From contig SVCU01000005.1 in the NCBI GenBank assembly GCA_015058215.1, positions 34,538 through 98,537 of the forward strand: 64,000 nt of DNA, in the 5' to 3' direction. The notes under the pieces were generated by a model. That model had not been told where the DNA came from. It saw only the letters and a program-made list of their open reading frames with translations, and searched no databases. Below are positions 56,481-64,000 of the stretch, one piece after another. The position numbers and the translations under genes are program-made. Within the stretch, counting starts at the first letter, position 1; each line of letters opens with the position of its first letter. This DNA comes from Clostridiales bacterium (lineage in GTDB: Bacteria > Bacillota > Clostridia > Peptostreptococcales > Anaerovoracaceae).

Positions 56481-58064
56481 ATGTATCAGGCTTTATACCG
56501 GAGCTTTCGTCCGGAGACCTTCAGCCAGATGCTGGGGCAGGAACATATCGTACGCATCCTGAAGAACCAGCTGGTCACCAATACGGTCAGCCATGCCTAC
56601 CTGTTCTGCGGAACCAGAGGTACCGGTAAGACCACCACGGCCCGCCTTCTGGCCAAGGGCCTCAACTGCCGGGCTGCCGATGCTGCGGGGCGTCCCTGCG
56701 GCGAATGCGAAGCCTGTAAGGCCATCGCTGCCGGCACCTATCTGGACGTGATGGAGATCGACGCCGCTTCCAACAGCGGTGTAGACAACATCCGCGAACT
56801 GCGGGAAAGCGTCAAATATCCCCCCACCAGCGGCCCCTTCAAGGTCTACATCATCGACGAAGTGCACATGCTTACCACGGAAGCCTTCAACGCTCTGTTG
56901 AAGACCCTGGAAGAACCCCCTGCAGGGGTCATCTTCATCCTGGCCACCACCGAGCCCCAGAAGATCCCCGCCACCATCCTCTCCCGCTGCCTGAAGCTGG
57001 ATTTCCGCCGGGTACCGGAGCAGAAGATGCGGGAAGGCCTGCGGGCCATCTGCGGATCCATGGGGGTCAAGATCTCCGAAGCCGCTCTGGGTCTCATCGC
57101 TTCCAATGCGGACGGCTCCGTGCGAGATGCTCTGTCCTTACTGGACCAGTGCCTTTCCGCCGGGGATAAATCCGTTTCCCGCAAGGAAGTTCTGGACCTT
57201 CTGGGCACCTCCGGCGAAGAAGTGTTCCTGGAGATGACGGAGCTTGTCACCGCCGGCCGCACCGGCGAAGCCCTGCTGCTTCTGGCCCGGGTGCTGGATG
57301 ACGGCAAGGATGTGCGCCAGTTCCTGAAGGACTGGATGGAGCATTACCGGAACCTGCTGATCGCAAAATATGTGGAAAAACCGGAAGAGATCCTGAACCT
57401 CTCCGGTGAAAATACGAACCGCCTGAAAGCGCAGGCCGCAAAGATGGATCTTTCCCAGATCCGGGAAGGCATCGTAGAGCTCTCCGGAGCCTCTGCGGAA
57501 GCCAAATGGTCCACTCGCCCCAGAGTGCTTCTGGAACTTGCGGCTGTCCGCCTTTCTTCCGGCGAAGAAATGGAACCTGCCCCCGCACCCCGCAGAGAGC
57601 GGCCTGTCCGCAGACAGCCTGCGGCGGCACCGGTGCAGCAGGAACCCCAGGATCTTCCCTACGGTGATATGCCCGCTTATGCGGAAGCAGCACCCGCCGA
57701 CAATCTGGACGACTTCTGGCAGGGAATTCTGGCAGAGGGTGAAAAGAGCCGCAGCAGCCTCCACATGCTTCGCGTGGGAAGCCGCATGGTGGCCATGAAC
57801 GAGAAAGTATTCAGCATCCAGGCCAAGACCGATACCGCTTACCGCTACGGTGAAATGTATCGCAGAGAGCTGGAAGAGCTGATGCAGAAACAGACCGGCG
57901 TCAGCCGGAAACTGGAAATGCTGCCCCCGGGCCAGACTCCCGCACAGGGAGGGGCTGCCGGTGGTGCAGAAGGACAGGCTCCTGCGGGCCGCCGGGAAAA
58001 AACGGCGGAAGACCTGGCAAGAGAACTGGAAAATCAATTGGGAATTCATGTAGAAATTCAATAG
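56481..58064 (+). CDS. dnaX: DNA polymerase III subunit gamma/tau
   Basis: 527 residues. Clamp-loader ATPase: P-loop CGTRGTGKTT near 43-52, zinc module C63...CGECEAC (about 73-79), Walker B IIDEVHML, sensor 1 ATTEPQKIPATILSRC, then the arginine-finger region. The tau-like C-terminal part is short and contains Pro/Ala-rich linkers. It starts 61 bases after the SRP RNA and is followed by ybaB (12 bases) and recR (1 base). No frameshift signal of the E. coli type was sought in detail. Confidence 0.95.
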   Translation: MYQALYRSFRPETFSQMLGQEHIVRILKNQLVTNTVSHAYLFCGTRGTGKTTTARLLAKGLNCRAADAAGRPCGECEACKAIAAGTYLDVMEIDAASNSGVDNIRELRESVKYPPTSGPFKVYIIDEVHMLTTEAFNALLKTLEEPPAGVIFILATTEPQKIPATILSRCLKLDFRRVPEQKMREGLRAICGSMGVKISEAALGLIASNADGSVRDALSLLDQCLSAGDKSVSRKEVLDLLGTSGEEVFLEMTELVTAGRTGEALLLLARVLDDGKDVRQFLKDWMEHYRNLLIAKYVEKPEEILNLSGENTNRLKAQAAKMDLSQIREGIVELSGASAEAKWSTRPRVLLELAAVRLSSGEEMEPAPAPRRERPVRRQPAAAPVQQEPQDLPYGDMPAYAEAAPADNLDDFWQGILAEGEKSRSSLHMLRVGSRMVAMNEKVFSIQAKTDTAYRYGEMYRRELEELMQKQTGVSRKLEMLPPGQTPAQGGAAGGAEGQAPAGRREKTAEDLARELENQLGIHVEIQ

Positions 58065-58076
58065 GAGGAACAAACA

Positions 58077-58436
58077 ATGGGCAAAGGTATGAGAGCAGGC
58101 AAGAAGCCTTCTTCCGGCGGCATGGGCGGCAATATGCAGAAGCAGCTGCAGCAGCTGCAGAGAATGCAGCAGCAGATGGAAGCTGCACAGGCTGAACTGG
58201 ACGAAAAAGAAATCACCGCAACCGCAGGCGGCGGCGCTGTCAGCGTTACCGCAAACGGCAAGAAGGAACTGACCGCAGTGGTCATCAAGCCCGAGGTCAT
58301 CGATCCCGAAGACCCCGAAATGCTGCAGGACCTGATTCTGGTAGCAGCCAACGAAGCTCTGCGCCAGATCGACGAAATGACCCAGCAGGAAATGGGCAAG
58401 TTCACCAGCGGCTTCTCCATCCCCGGTATGATGTAA
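58077..58436 (+). CDS. YbaB/EbfC family nucleoid-associated protein
   Basis: 119 residues, AGGAGG before the ATG. Basic, Gly/Met/Gln-rich N-terminus, then the YbaB core ([20 protein letters not shown], 20 residues; [35 protein letters not shown]). Dimeric DNA-binding protein that coats or bends DNA and is nearly always encoded between dnaX and recR, as here. Confidence 0.95.
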   Translation: MGKGMRAGKKPSSGGMGGNMQKQLQQLQRMQQQMEAAQAELDEKEITATAGGGAVSVTANGKKELTAVVIKPEVIDPEDPEMLQDLILVAANEALRQIDEMTQQEMGKFTSGFSIPGMM

Positions 58437-58437
58437 G

Positions 58438-59037
58438 ATGGCAGCCTACGCAAAGCCTCTGGCAAATCTGATCACCCAGCTTTCCCGGCTGCCCGGCATC
58501 GGCGGAAAGACGGCCCAGCGGCTGGCTTTCCACATCCTTTCCATGAAGGAAAGCGATGCCCAGGCCATCGCAGATGCCATCGTCAATGCCAAGAAGACCA
58601 TGAAATACTGTTCTGTCTGCGGCAATCTGACGGATGTGGACCCCTGCAGCCTCTGCAGTGACAGCCATCGGGACGACTCCGTGATCTGCGTGGTGGAAAG
58701 CGCCCGCGACGTTTCCGCCATGGAACGCATCAAGGAATTCAAGGGCCGTTACCACGTGCTCCGCGGTGTCATTTCCCCCATGGAAGGCATCGGCCCCGAA
58801 GACATCAATCTGAAATCCCTGATCCTGCGGCTGCAGCAGAACGATGTAAAAGAAGTGATCCTGGCCACCAATCCCAACATCGAAGGGGAGGCCACCGCTA
58901 TGTACATCGCCCGGCTGATCAAGCCCGCCGGCATCAAGGTGAGCCGCATCGCCCACGGGATCCCCGTAGGCGGCGACCTGGAATACGCGGACGAAGTCAC
59001 CCTGTCCAAGGCCATGGAAGGCCGCAGGGAACTTTAG
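58438..59037 (+). CDS. recR: Recombination mediator RecR
   Basis: 199 residues, starting one base after the ybaB stop. Helix-hairpin-helix [16 protein letters not shown] at the N-terminus, zinc finger [16 protein letters not shown], Toprim domain with [10 protein letters not shown] and [14 protein letters not shown], and the C-terminal LARLI-type tail. With RecO and RecF it loads RecA onto gapped DNA. The TTTAGACCTG at its stop is repeated 82 bases downstream (59114), next to a UUCG terminator. Confidence 0.97.
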   Translation: MAAYAKPLANLITQLSRLPGIGGKTAQRLAFHILSMKESDAQAIADAIVNAKKTMKYCSVCGNLTDVDPCSLCSDSHRDDSVICVVESARDVSAMERIKEFKGRYHVLRGVISPMEGIGPEDINLKSLILRLQQNDVKEVILATNPNIEGEATAMYIARLIKPAGIKVSRIAHGIPVGGDLEYADEVTLSKAMEGRREL

Positions 59038-59115
59038 ACCTGCCTGCAGCTTTGCTGCAGCGCGCAGGTCACATGCGAAAAGCGCAGCGCTTCAGCGCGC
59101 AGGCGCTTGGCCGCT

Positions 59116-59355
59116 TTAGACCTGACCGGACTCGGTCTCCTTCGGGAGGCCGGGCCCGTTTTTCTTTTTGGCCAGGTTGATAAGATACATGTAGCGGGTG
59201 CGGGCTGCCATAACGGCGTAAGAGGCGTAATCCACAAGCTCCTGATCCGTCACTTCATTGAAACAGTTTTCCGCTCTCGTCCATTCGGAACGGGCCTCGC
59301 GGATGGAGTCCTGCAGCCACTGATCCTCTCCGGCGGCTTTCTTGCGAAGTACCAT
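59116..59355 (-). CDS. DUF2508 (YaaL-like) family protein, inverted between recR and bofA
   Basis: 79 residues on the minus strand, AAAGGA ten bases before the ATG. The pattern RKKAAGEDQWLQDSIREARS (20 residues), then VTDQELVDYASYAVMAARTR and YLINLAKKK, matches DUF2508, a helical family of unknown function normally encoded recR-yaaL-bofA in one direction. Here the flanking genes keep that order but this gene is flipped. Its last codons (NGPGLPKETESGQV) overlap the plus-strand recR terminator. Confidence 0.8.
   Translation of the reverse strand: MVLRKKAAGEDQWLQDSIREARSEWTRAENCFNEVTDQELVDYASYAVMAARTRYMYLINLAKKKNGPGLPKETESGQV
59127..59168 (+). terminator. UUCG-loop terminator of the dnaX-ybaB-recR operon, inside the DUF2508 3' end
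   Basis: 14-base arms (59127-59140 and 59145-59158) with one mismatch and two G-T pairs, capped by TTCG, then TTTTTCTTTTT. Confidence 0.88.
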
Positions 59356-59434
59356 TTTCTCACATCCTTTCTGCAGTCTATTTTATTCCACGGGTACATA
59401 GTTTATACAAATGCAGAAGAAGAGGAGGAGAAAA

Positions 59435-59710
59435 ATGGATCTGAACACGGAGATCGGCATCCTGCTGGCCTATGCCTTCGGTATGCTGCTTTTATATCTG
59501 CTGGGGTATCTGTTCCTGGTACCTCTGAAAACGGTGGCGAAGCTGGTGATCAACAGCGCAGCGGCAGGGGTGCTTCTGCTGGTGATCAACCTGGTGGGCA
59601 GCCGCTTCGGCTTCCTGCTGCCCCTGAATCTGTTCAGCGCCCTTTTGGTCGGCACCCTGGGAGTACCGGGGCTGGCGTTGCTTTTTATATTGAATACTTT
59701 TTTCTTTTAG
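59435..59710 (+). CDS. Pro-sigma-K processing inhibitor BofA family protein
   Basis: 91 residues from the ATG at 59435 (GAGGAG upstream; an ATG at 59411 is in frame but lacks a site). Two to three hydrophobic segments: IGILLAYAFGMLLLYLLGYL, VPLKTVAKLVINSAAAGVLL and LVGTLGVPGLALLFI. The family holds SpoIVFB inactive in Bacillus sporulation. Indicates a spore-forming lineage, though family members also persist in non-sporulating relatives. Confidence 0.88.
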   Translation: MDLNTEIGILLAYAFGMLLLYLLGYLFLVPLKTVAKLVINSAAAGVLLLVINLVGSRFGFLLPLNLFSALLVGTLGVPGLALLFILNTFFF

Positions 59711-59718
59711 GGAAAGCC

Positions 59719-59747
59719 TTGCGGATTGTTGGGAAATGTTGTATACT
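59719..59747 (+). promoter_or_regulatory. Promoter of gmk-rpoZ-tcdA
   Basis: TTGCGG, 17 bases, TATACT, 58 bases before the gmk start. Confidence 0.75.
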
Positions 59748-59805
59748 AAAATACCGCTTCTATGTGGAAGCGCTATTATTCCTGCCAAAAAGAAGGTGAA
59801 CCCAC

Positions 59806-60423
59806 ATGAGCAAAGGGAGATTATTTGTCATTTCCGGTCCTTCGGGCACGGGCAAAGGTACCATCTGCAAGGAGCTTCTGAAGAAGCGCAGCCTGGCCCT
59901 TTCCGTATCCATGACCACCCGGCAGCCCCGCACCGGCGAAATCGACGGCGTCCATTATTATTTTGTCAGCAAAGAAGAATTTCTGGAAAAACTGGCACAG
60001 GGAGGCCTGCTGGAACACGCGGAGGTTTACGGCAACTATTACGGCACCCCCAGAGCCATGGTGGAAGAAAAGCTGCAGCAGGGTCAGAATGTGATCCTGG
60101 AGATCGAAATGAAGGGTGCAGCCCAGGTACGGGAATCCTATCCCGAAGCCATCACCATCTTCGTCCTGCCCCCCAGCCTGGAAGAGCTGCGGAAGCGGAT
60201 CCGGGGACGCGGCACGGAGACGGAAGAAGCCATCCGCCTGCGCATGAGCAAGACCCTGGAAGAACTGCAGGAACTGCCCCATTACGATTACTATGTGATT
60301 AACGATATTCTGGAGGATGCGGTACGCTGCACCGAAGCCATTATCGATGCGGAAAGCGTCAAGGTGGACAGCACCGTCACCGAACTGATCCGGAAATACG
60401 AAGAGGAGGAACAAACATTATGA
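59806..60423 (+). CDS. gmk: Guanylate kinase
   Basis: 205 residues. Phosphorylates GMP to GDP with ATP. P-loop SGPSGTGKGT near 10-19, GMP-binding segments SMTTRQPRTGEIDGVHYYFV (20 residues) and LEHAEVYGNYYGTP, and the lid-region RGRGTETEEAIRLRM. Overlaps rpoZ by four bases, a conserved pair. Confidence 0.97.
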   Translation: MSKGRLFVISGPSGTGKGTICKELLKKRSLALSVSMTTRQPRTGEIDGVHYYFVSKEEFLEKLAQGGLLEHAEVYGNYYGTPRAMVEEKLQQGQNVILEIEMKGAAQVRESYPEAITIFVLPPSLEELRKRIRGRGTETEEAIRLRMSKTLEELQELPHYDYYVINDILEDAVRCTEAIIDAESVKVDSTVTELIRKYEEEEQTL

Positions 60424-60659
60424 TGCTGGAACCGTCCGTAAACGTGGTTAAAACCAAGGCAGACAGCCGCTACACCCTGGTAATCCTGGCAGCCAAGAGA
60501 GCCAGAGACATCATCGACGGCAAGCCCCAGCTGCTGGAAGAAGAAATGGAAAAGCCCGTTTCCGCAGCAGCCCACGAAATCGCAGGGGATCTGATCACCT
60601 ATACCAGACCCGAAGAAGAGGAAGAAGAAGAGCTGGCTGAAGAAGCAGAAGCTCTGTAA
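60420..60659 (+). CDS. rpoZ: RNA polymerase omega subunit
   Basis: 79 residues. Omega core VKTKADSRYTLVILAAKRAR (20 residues) then DIIDGKP; C-terminal tail is highly acidic (EEEEEEELAEEAEAL). Start ATG overlaps the gmk stop. Stabilises the beta-prime subunit and, in many bacteria, helps bind ppGpp. Confidence 0.95.
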   Translation: MMLEPSVNVVKTKADSRYTLVILAAKRARDIIDGKPQLLEEEMEKPVSAAAHEIAGDLITYTRPEEEEEEELAEEAEAL

Positions 60660-60662
60660 GCC

Positions 60663-61376
60663 ATGGAAAAGACCCGCTACGACAGGACTCGCATGCTGGT
60701 GGGAGAGGACGGTTTCGCCCGCCTCCGCAGCGGCAGAGTACTGATTTTTGGTGTAGGCGGCGTGGGCGGTTATGCCGCAGAGGCGCTGGCCCGCACCGGC
60801 ATTGGGACCATCGGGCTGGTGGACGACGATACGGTGGACGTGACCAACCTGAACCGGCAGATCATCGCCCTGGAGAGCACCCTCGGTCTGCCGAAGGTCA
60901 ATGTCATGAAAGACCGCATCGCGGGGATCGACCCGGAAACCGAGGTGGCAGCCTTCCATCGCCGGCTGACGGCGGAAACGCTGGAAAGCTTCGATCTTTC
61001 CGCCTGGGATTACATCGTGGATGCCATCGATGACGTGGCAGCCAAGGTCCTTCTTGCGGAAGAAGCCGTACGCCTGGGCATTCCCATGATCGCGTCCATG
61101 GGCACGGGCAATAAGCTGGACCCCTCCAGGCTGAAGGTGATGGACATTTCCAAAACCCATACCTGCCCCCTGGCCAAAAAAGTCCGGAAGGAACTGCGTG
61201 ACAGAGGCATCCATCATCTGAAGGTGATCTTTTCCGATGAACCGCCCTACCGCACCGGCGGTGTCTCCAGCGTGGCCTTCGTACCCGGTGCCGCCGGTCT
61301 TCTCATCGCTTCGGAAGTGGTAAAAGACCTGCTGCAGAAGGATGAAAAGCCTTTGCAGGACGTTGCAACAGAATAA
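60663..61376 (+). CDS. tcdA: tRNA threonylcarbamoyladenosine dehydratase (ThiF/MoeB-like)
   Basis: 237 residues. E1-like fold with Rossmann motif GVGGVGGYAAEALARTG, then DDDTVDVTNLNRQ and the CPLAKKVRKEL segment of TcdA. It cyclises t6A37 in tRNA to ct6A using ATP. Starts three bases after rpoZ without a clear ribosome site, so probably translated by coupling. Followed by a strong terminator. Confidence 0.9.
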   Translation: MEKTRYDRTRMLVGEDGFARLRSGRVLIFGVGGVGGYAAEALARTGIGTIGLVDDDTVDVTNLNRQIIALESTLGLPKVNVMKDRIAGIDPETEVAAFHRRLTAETLESFDLSAWDYIVDAIDDVAAKVLLAEEAVRLGIPMIASMGTGNKLDPSRLKVMDISKTHTCPLAKKVRKELRDRGIHHLKVIFSDEPPYRTGGVSSVAFVPGAAGLLIASEVVKDLLQKDEKPLQDVATE

Positions 61377-61390
61377 AAAGAAGATACAGG

Positions 61391-61418
61391 CCGCAAAAGG
61401 ATCCTTTTGCGGTTTTTT
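61391..61418 (+). terminator. Terminator after tcdA
   Basis: Perfect 22-base palindrome beginning CCGCAAAAGGATCC, then six T. Confidence 0.9.
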
Positions 61419-61438
61419 CTTTTATTTTTGTCCTTTTT

Positions 61439-61467
61439 TGAGCGGAACGGTCAAATCGTGAGCGGAA
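61439..61467 (+). promoter_or_regulatory. Direct repeat upstream of the LytTR gene
   Basis: TGAGCGGAA at 61439-61447 and 61459-61467, 20 bases apart. Two direct 9-base repeats at about two helical turns is the usual geometry of LytTR-protein sites; autoregulation is inferred. Confidence 0.55.
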
Positions 61468-61507
61468 TCCGGTGCGAAAGGTGTCTGCGAATTAGGAGGT
61501 GCAAATC

Positions 61508-61870
61508 ATGAGCATACTAAAATTCAGCAGATCGCAGGAGGCAGCGCAGCAGATGCTGGTCCTGTTCCTGCGGAAGGGGATCTTCCGGATCCCGGTGGAT
61601 TCCATCCGCTGTCTGCAAAAGGAAGGACGAAAGCTTTGGATCGTCTACGACGGCGGCAGGGTGAGCCATTACGGGAAACTGGATGAGGTGGAGGCGGCGC
61701 TGCCCGAATACTTCTGCCGCTGCCACCATTCCACGGTGGTGAACCTTCGCCGGGTGGTCCGGCTGGAAGGGAATCGGTTCCATCTGGAGACGGGAGAAGT
61801 GGTGGCCATCAGCCAGAGACGGGGAGCGCAGGTCCGCCGGGCGTACCTGCGCTTTTTGGAGGAGATCTGA
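61508..61870 (+). CDS. LytTR family DNA-binding protein
   Basis: 120 residues from the ATG at 61508, eight bases after AGGAGG. Almost the whole protein is a LytTR domain: IFRIPVDSIRCLQKEGRKLW (20 residues), then FCRCHHSTVVNLRRVVRLEG and VVAISQRRGAQVRRAYLRF. There is no receiver or membrane domain and no adjacent kinase, so it is a stand-alone regulator, possibly responding to expression level alone. Own putative operator upstream; a GC-rich hairpin follows its stop. Confidence 0.9.
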   Translation: MSILKFSRSQEAAQQMLVLFLRKGIFRIPVDSIRCLQKEGRKLWIVYDGGRVSHYGKLDEVEAALPEYFCRCHHSTVVNLRRVVRLEGNRFHLETGEVVAISQRRGAQVRRAYLRFLEEI

Positions 61871-61873
61871 GGA

Positions 61874-61900
61874 GCGGCGGCGGAAGTTTTCCGTCGCCGC
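61874..61900 (+). terminator. GC-rich hairpin after the LytTR gene
   Basis: GCGGCGGCGGAA / TTCCGTCGCCGC with one G-T pair; no T-run directly after. Weak terminator or another GC-palindrome element. Confidence 0.6.
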
Positions 61901-61938
61901 AAACCCTGTATTTTCTGCGGTTTTTTGCAAAAAAACAC

Positions 61939-61967
61939 TTGCATTACAGCCCGCACTATCGTATAAT
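61939..61967 (+). promoter_or_regulatory. rpsB-tsf promoter
   Basis: TTGCAT, 17 bases, TATAAT. Confidence 0.85.
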
Positions 61968-61974
61968 ATTTTCC

Positions 61975-62127
61975 GCGTGGCGATTGGACCGCGCAGATTA
62001 AAATTCACACACCCCCCAGGCCGAGGGAAAGGTGCCTTGCCCAAAACCTTCAAATTTGAAGCGTTTCGGCAGGTTTACCCCAGTCGGAGCACGGGGAGTG
62101 GAGGTTTAAAACCAGGAGGAAAAAAGA
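61975..62127 (+). promoter_or_regulatory. Structured rpsB leader
   Basis: About 150 untranslated bases with several possible helices: CGCG near 61975 pairing with 61990, CTTCAAATTTGAAG (a perfect palindrome near 62047) and CCCC...GGGG before the ribosome site. A position and length typical of ribosomal-protein autoregulatory leaders; not matched to a named family. Confidence 0.5.
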
Positions 62128-62847
62128 ATGTCTGTTATTTCCATGAAACAGCTGCTCGAAGCAGGCGTACACTTTGGTCACCAGACCAGAAGATGGAACC
62201 CCAAGATGGCTCCCTACATCTTCACCGAAAGAAACGGTATCTACATCATCGACCTGCAGAAGACCGTAAAGAAAGTTGACGAAGCTTATGCTTTCATGCA
62301 GGAAGTTGCCGCTACCGGCAAGCCCATCCTGTTCGTAGGCACCAAGAAGCAGGCTCAGGCTGCTATCGAAGACGAAGCAAAGCGCTGCGGCCAGCACTTC
62401 GTAAACGAAAGATGGCTGGGTGGTATGCTCACCAACTTCAAGACCATCGCTACCAGAATCAAGAGACTGGCTGAAATCAACGAAATGGAAGCTAACGGCA
62501 CCTTCGACGCTCTGACCAAGAAGGAAGTCGGTAAGCTGAAGGCAGAAGCCGAAAAGCTGGAAAAGTACCTGGGTGGTATCAAGGAACTGAAGAGCATGCC
62601 CGCTGCAATGTTCGTTGTAGACCCCAAGAAGGAAAAGATCGCTGTTAAGGAAGCTCGCATCCTGGGCATCCCCGTAATTGGTATCGTTGACACCAACTGC
62701 GATCCCGACGATGTCGACTACGTCATCCCCGCAAACGACGACGCAATCCGCGCTGTAAAGCTGATCACCGGCCGCATGGCAGATGCTGTTATCGAAGCAA
62801 AGCAGGGTGAATCCTTCGACGAAGGCGAAGCCGCTGTCGAAGCATAA
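62128..62847 (+). CDS. rpsB: 30S ribosomal protein S2
   Basis: 239 residues, AGGAGG before the ATG. Signatures [20 protein letters not shown] (20 residues), [15 protein letters not shown] and [20 protein letters not shown] (20 residues). Binds 16S rRNA on the small subunit with S1/S3 neighbours. Codon use is the most biased type in the window. First gene of rpsB-tsf. Confidence 0.98.
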   Translation: MSVISMKQLLEAGVHFGHQTRRWNPKMAPYIFTERNGIYIIDLQKTVKKVDEAYAFMQEVAATGKPILFVGTKKQAQAAIEDEAKRCGQHFVNERWLGGMLTNFKTIATRIKRLAEINEMEANGTFDALTKKEVGKLKAEAEKLEKYLGGIKELKSMPAAMFVVDPKKEKIAVKEARILGIPVIGIVDTNCDPDDVDYVIPANDDAIRAVKLITGRMADAVIEAKQGESFDEGEAAVEA

Positions 62848-62870
62848 GAGAGTTTAGGAGGTATTAAGCT

Positions 62871-63785
62871 ATGGCTGTTACTGCCGCAATGGTAAAAGAA
62901 CTGCGCGAAAGAACCGGCGCAGGTATGATGGACTGCAAGAAAGTTCTGGTAGAGACCGATGGCGATATGGAAAAGGCCATCGAACTGCTGCGTGAAAAGG
63001 GCCTGGCAAAGGCTGCTAAGAAGGCCGGCAGAATCGCTTCTCAGGGTCTGGTAAAGCTGGCATTCGCTGCCGACGGCTCCAAGGCTGCTGCTGTTGAAGT
63101 AAACTCCGAAACCGACTTCGTAGCAAAGAACGAAGAGTTCATCGAATTCGTTGAAAAGCTGAGCAACATGGCTCTGGACACCACCGTGGCATCCCAGGAA
63201 GAATTCATGGCTCTGCCCTATGGCGAAGAAGGTACCGTACAGGAAGCTCTGACCGCAAAGATCTCCAAGATCGGCGAAAACATGAACGTTCGTCGTTTCG
63301 TTAAGCTGGACAAGGCTGGCGTTGTATACGTTGGCTACGTACACGGCGGCGGCAAGATCGGCGTTATCGTCGGTTTCGAAACCGAAGCTGCTCTGGCTGA
63401 CATCCAGGTTATGGGTAAGGACGTTGCAATGCAGGTTGCTTCCATGAACCCCAAGTTCATCGACGAATCCTACATCGATCCTGAATATCTGGAAAACGAA
63501 AAGAAGATCCTGGTACAGCAGGCTCTGAACGAAGGCAAGCCCGCTGACATCGTCGAAAAGATGGTTGTTGGCCGCCTGAAGAAGGAACTGAAGGAAACCT
63601 GCCTGGTAGAACAGAAGTTTGTTAAGGACAACGAACTGACCGTTAAGCAGTATGTAGAACAGACTGCAAAGGCTACCGGCAAGTCCATCAAGGTCGTTGA
63701 AATGATCCGTTACGAAGTAGGCGAAGGCATCGAAAAGAAGGAAGAAAACTTCGCAGAAGAAGTAGCAAAGCAGATGGCTAACTAG
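62871..63785 (+). CDS. tsf: Elongation factor Ts
   Basis: 304 residues, AGGAGG before the ATG. N-terminal UBA-like ELRERTGAGMMDCKKVL, then EVNSETDFVAKNEEF for EF-Tu contact and a C-terminal coiled-coil region. Catalyses GDP release from EF-Tu. 23 bases after rpsB, same operon, closed by a terminator. Confidence 0.98.
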   Translation: MAVTAAMVKELRERTGAGMMDCKKVLVETDGDMEKAIELLREKGLAKAAKKAGRIASQGLVKLAFAADGSKAAAVEVNSETDFVAKNEEFIEFVEKLSNMALDTTVASQEEFMALPYGEEGTVQEALTAKISKIGENMNVRRFVKLDKAGVVYVGYVHGGGKIGVIVGFETEAALADIQVMGKDVAMQVASMNPKFIDESYIDPEYLENEKKILVQQALNEGKPADIVEKMVVGRLKKELKETCLVEQKFVKDNELTVKQYVEQTAKATGKSIKVVEMIRYEVGEGIEKKEENFAEEVAKQMAN

Positions 63786-63818
63786 TTAGCTGTTACGGAC
63801 AATTAACTCCAAAGAAGC

Positions 63819-63845
63819 AAGCCCCCGGACCCCGGGGGCTTTTTC
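63819..63845 (+). terminator. Terminator after tsf
   Basis: AAGCCCCCGG / CCGGGGGCTT, 3-base loop, T-run. Confidence 0.93.
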
Positions 63846-63868
63846 TTGTAAAAAAACTGAAAAAGGTG

Positions 63869-63898
63869 TTGTTTCCCCATACTCTGCTATGATAAAAT
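63869..63898 (+). promoter_or_regulatory. Probable pyrH promoter
   Basis: TTGTTT, 18 bases, TAAAAT, 46 bases before the pyrH start. Confidence 0.6.
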
Positions 63899-63944
63899 AA
63901 TACAGGTATTATACCTTGAAAATTCACATCACAGGGGAGTCAAA

Positions 63945-64000
63945 ATGGAACCCAAATACAAGAGAATTTTACTGAAAGTCAGCGGCGAAGCCCTGGCTGG
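63945..64000 (+). CDS. pyrH: UMP kinase, first 18 codons only
   Basis: ATG at 63945 with GGGGAG seven bases upstream, then MEPKYKRILLKVSGEALAG, the exact N-terminal pattern of bacterial UMP kinase. The rest lies right of the window. It follows tsf, the usual rpsB-tsf-pyrH-frr order. It makes UDP from UMP. Confidence 0.88.
   Translation, partial: MEPKYKRILLKVSGEALA

Overview
The window looks like the chromosome of a strictly anaerobic, GC-rich, low-oxygen-adapted Firmicute of the class Clostridia, most likely a gut-type Oscillospirales or Lachnospirales relative. The reasons are: AGGAGG-type ribosome sites nearly everywhere; many sigma-A promoters with a 17-base spacer; a BofA sporulation gene; group-B and sensor-type [FeFe] hydrogenases with Rex; a GPH symporter next to a GH2 glycosidase; and the Firmicute gene orders SRP RNA-dnaX-ybaB-recR, gmk-rpoZ and rpsB-tsf-pyrH. 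No organism name can be given from sequence reading alone. No rRNA, tRNA, CRISPR array or complete insertion sequence was seen.

Layout. 1-2308 (minus): a transglutaminase-like lipoprotein followed by a GspF/PilC secretion protein cut by the left edge. 2599-7397: a BTAD-type regulator convergent with a PAS-GAF-GGDEF-EAL-PAS-GGDEF protein, sharing one terminator. 7453-13699: a MATE exporter divergent from a padR/DUF2812 pair, a DUF554 protein, an AT-rich BRO-family gene, and a marR-MATE pair. 13773-19172: a ferredoxin-type aldo/keto reductase with altered catalytic residues, a two-component system, and a zinc-ribbon/DUF5685/DnaJ cluster. 19350-23816: dnaK (minus), a VanY-like carboxypeptidase and guaB. 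23817-24323 is a non-housekeeping gap with a small secreted peptide gene and a long rod-like hairpin. 24324-28220 (minus): araC, codB, codA. 28433-32301: GPH symporter and GH2 glycosidase. 32356-34403: a Crp/Fnr regulator divergent from a ferredoxin-like operon, then a third MATE gene and a BtpA-family gene.

36898-42174 is the most coherent physiological unit: rex, a [2Fe-2S] ferredoxin-like protein, a PAS-containing sensor-type [FeFe] hydrogenase, a SpoIIE-type phosphatase that overlaps it, and a group-B [FeFe] hydrogenase, all in one orientation behind a promoter buried in palindromes. It reads as a redox- and H2-responsive module. 42301-44786 is an AT-rich accessory patch (lipoprotein, PPC-C39 peptidase, 44-residue Cys-rich membrane peptide). 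44984-55404 holds a TGS/uridine-kinase protein, a histidine phosphatase, pcrA, ligA, and a two-gene operon with a perfect consensus promoter encoding a DUF4234/SHOCT membrane protein and a lipoprotein with a C-terminal zinc-ribbon-like domain. 56227-64000 is information-processing core: SRP RNA, dnaX, ybaB, recR, an inverted DUF2508 gene, bofA, gmk, rpoZ, tcdA, a LytTR regulator, rpsB, tsf and the start of pyrH.

The signal least explained by the gene list is a dispersed family of GC-only inverted repeats: arms of 6-10 bases around a 12-15 base loop, often in tandem pairs with a 35-37 base period. They occur both between genes (9013, 33627, 50046) and inside reading frames (DUF5685 at 17859, pcrA at 49759), and they lack terminator T-runs. 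This resembles a REP/REPIN-like element family and is the main candidate for something undescribed here.
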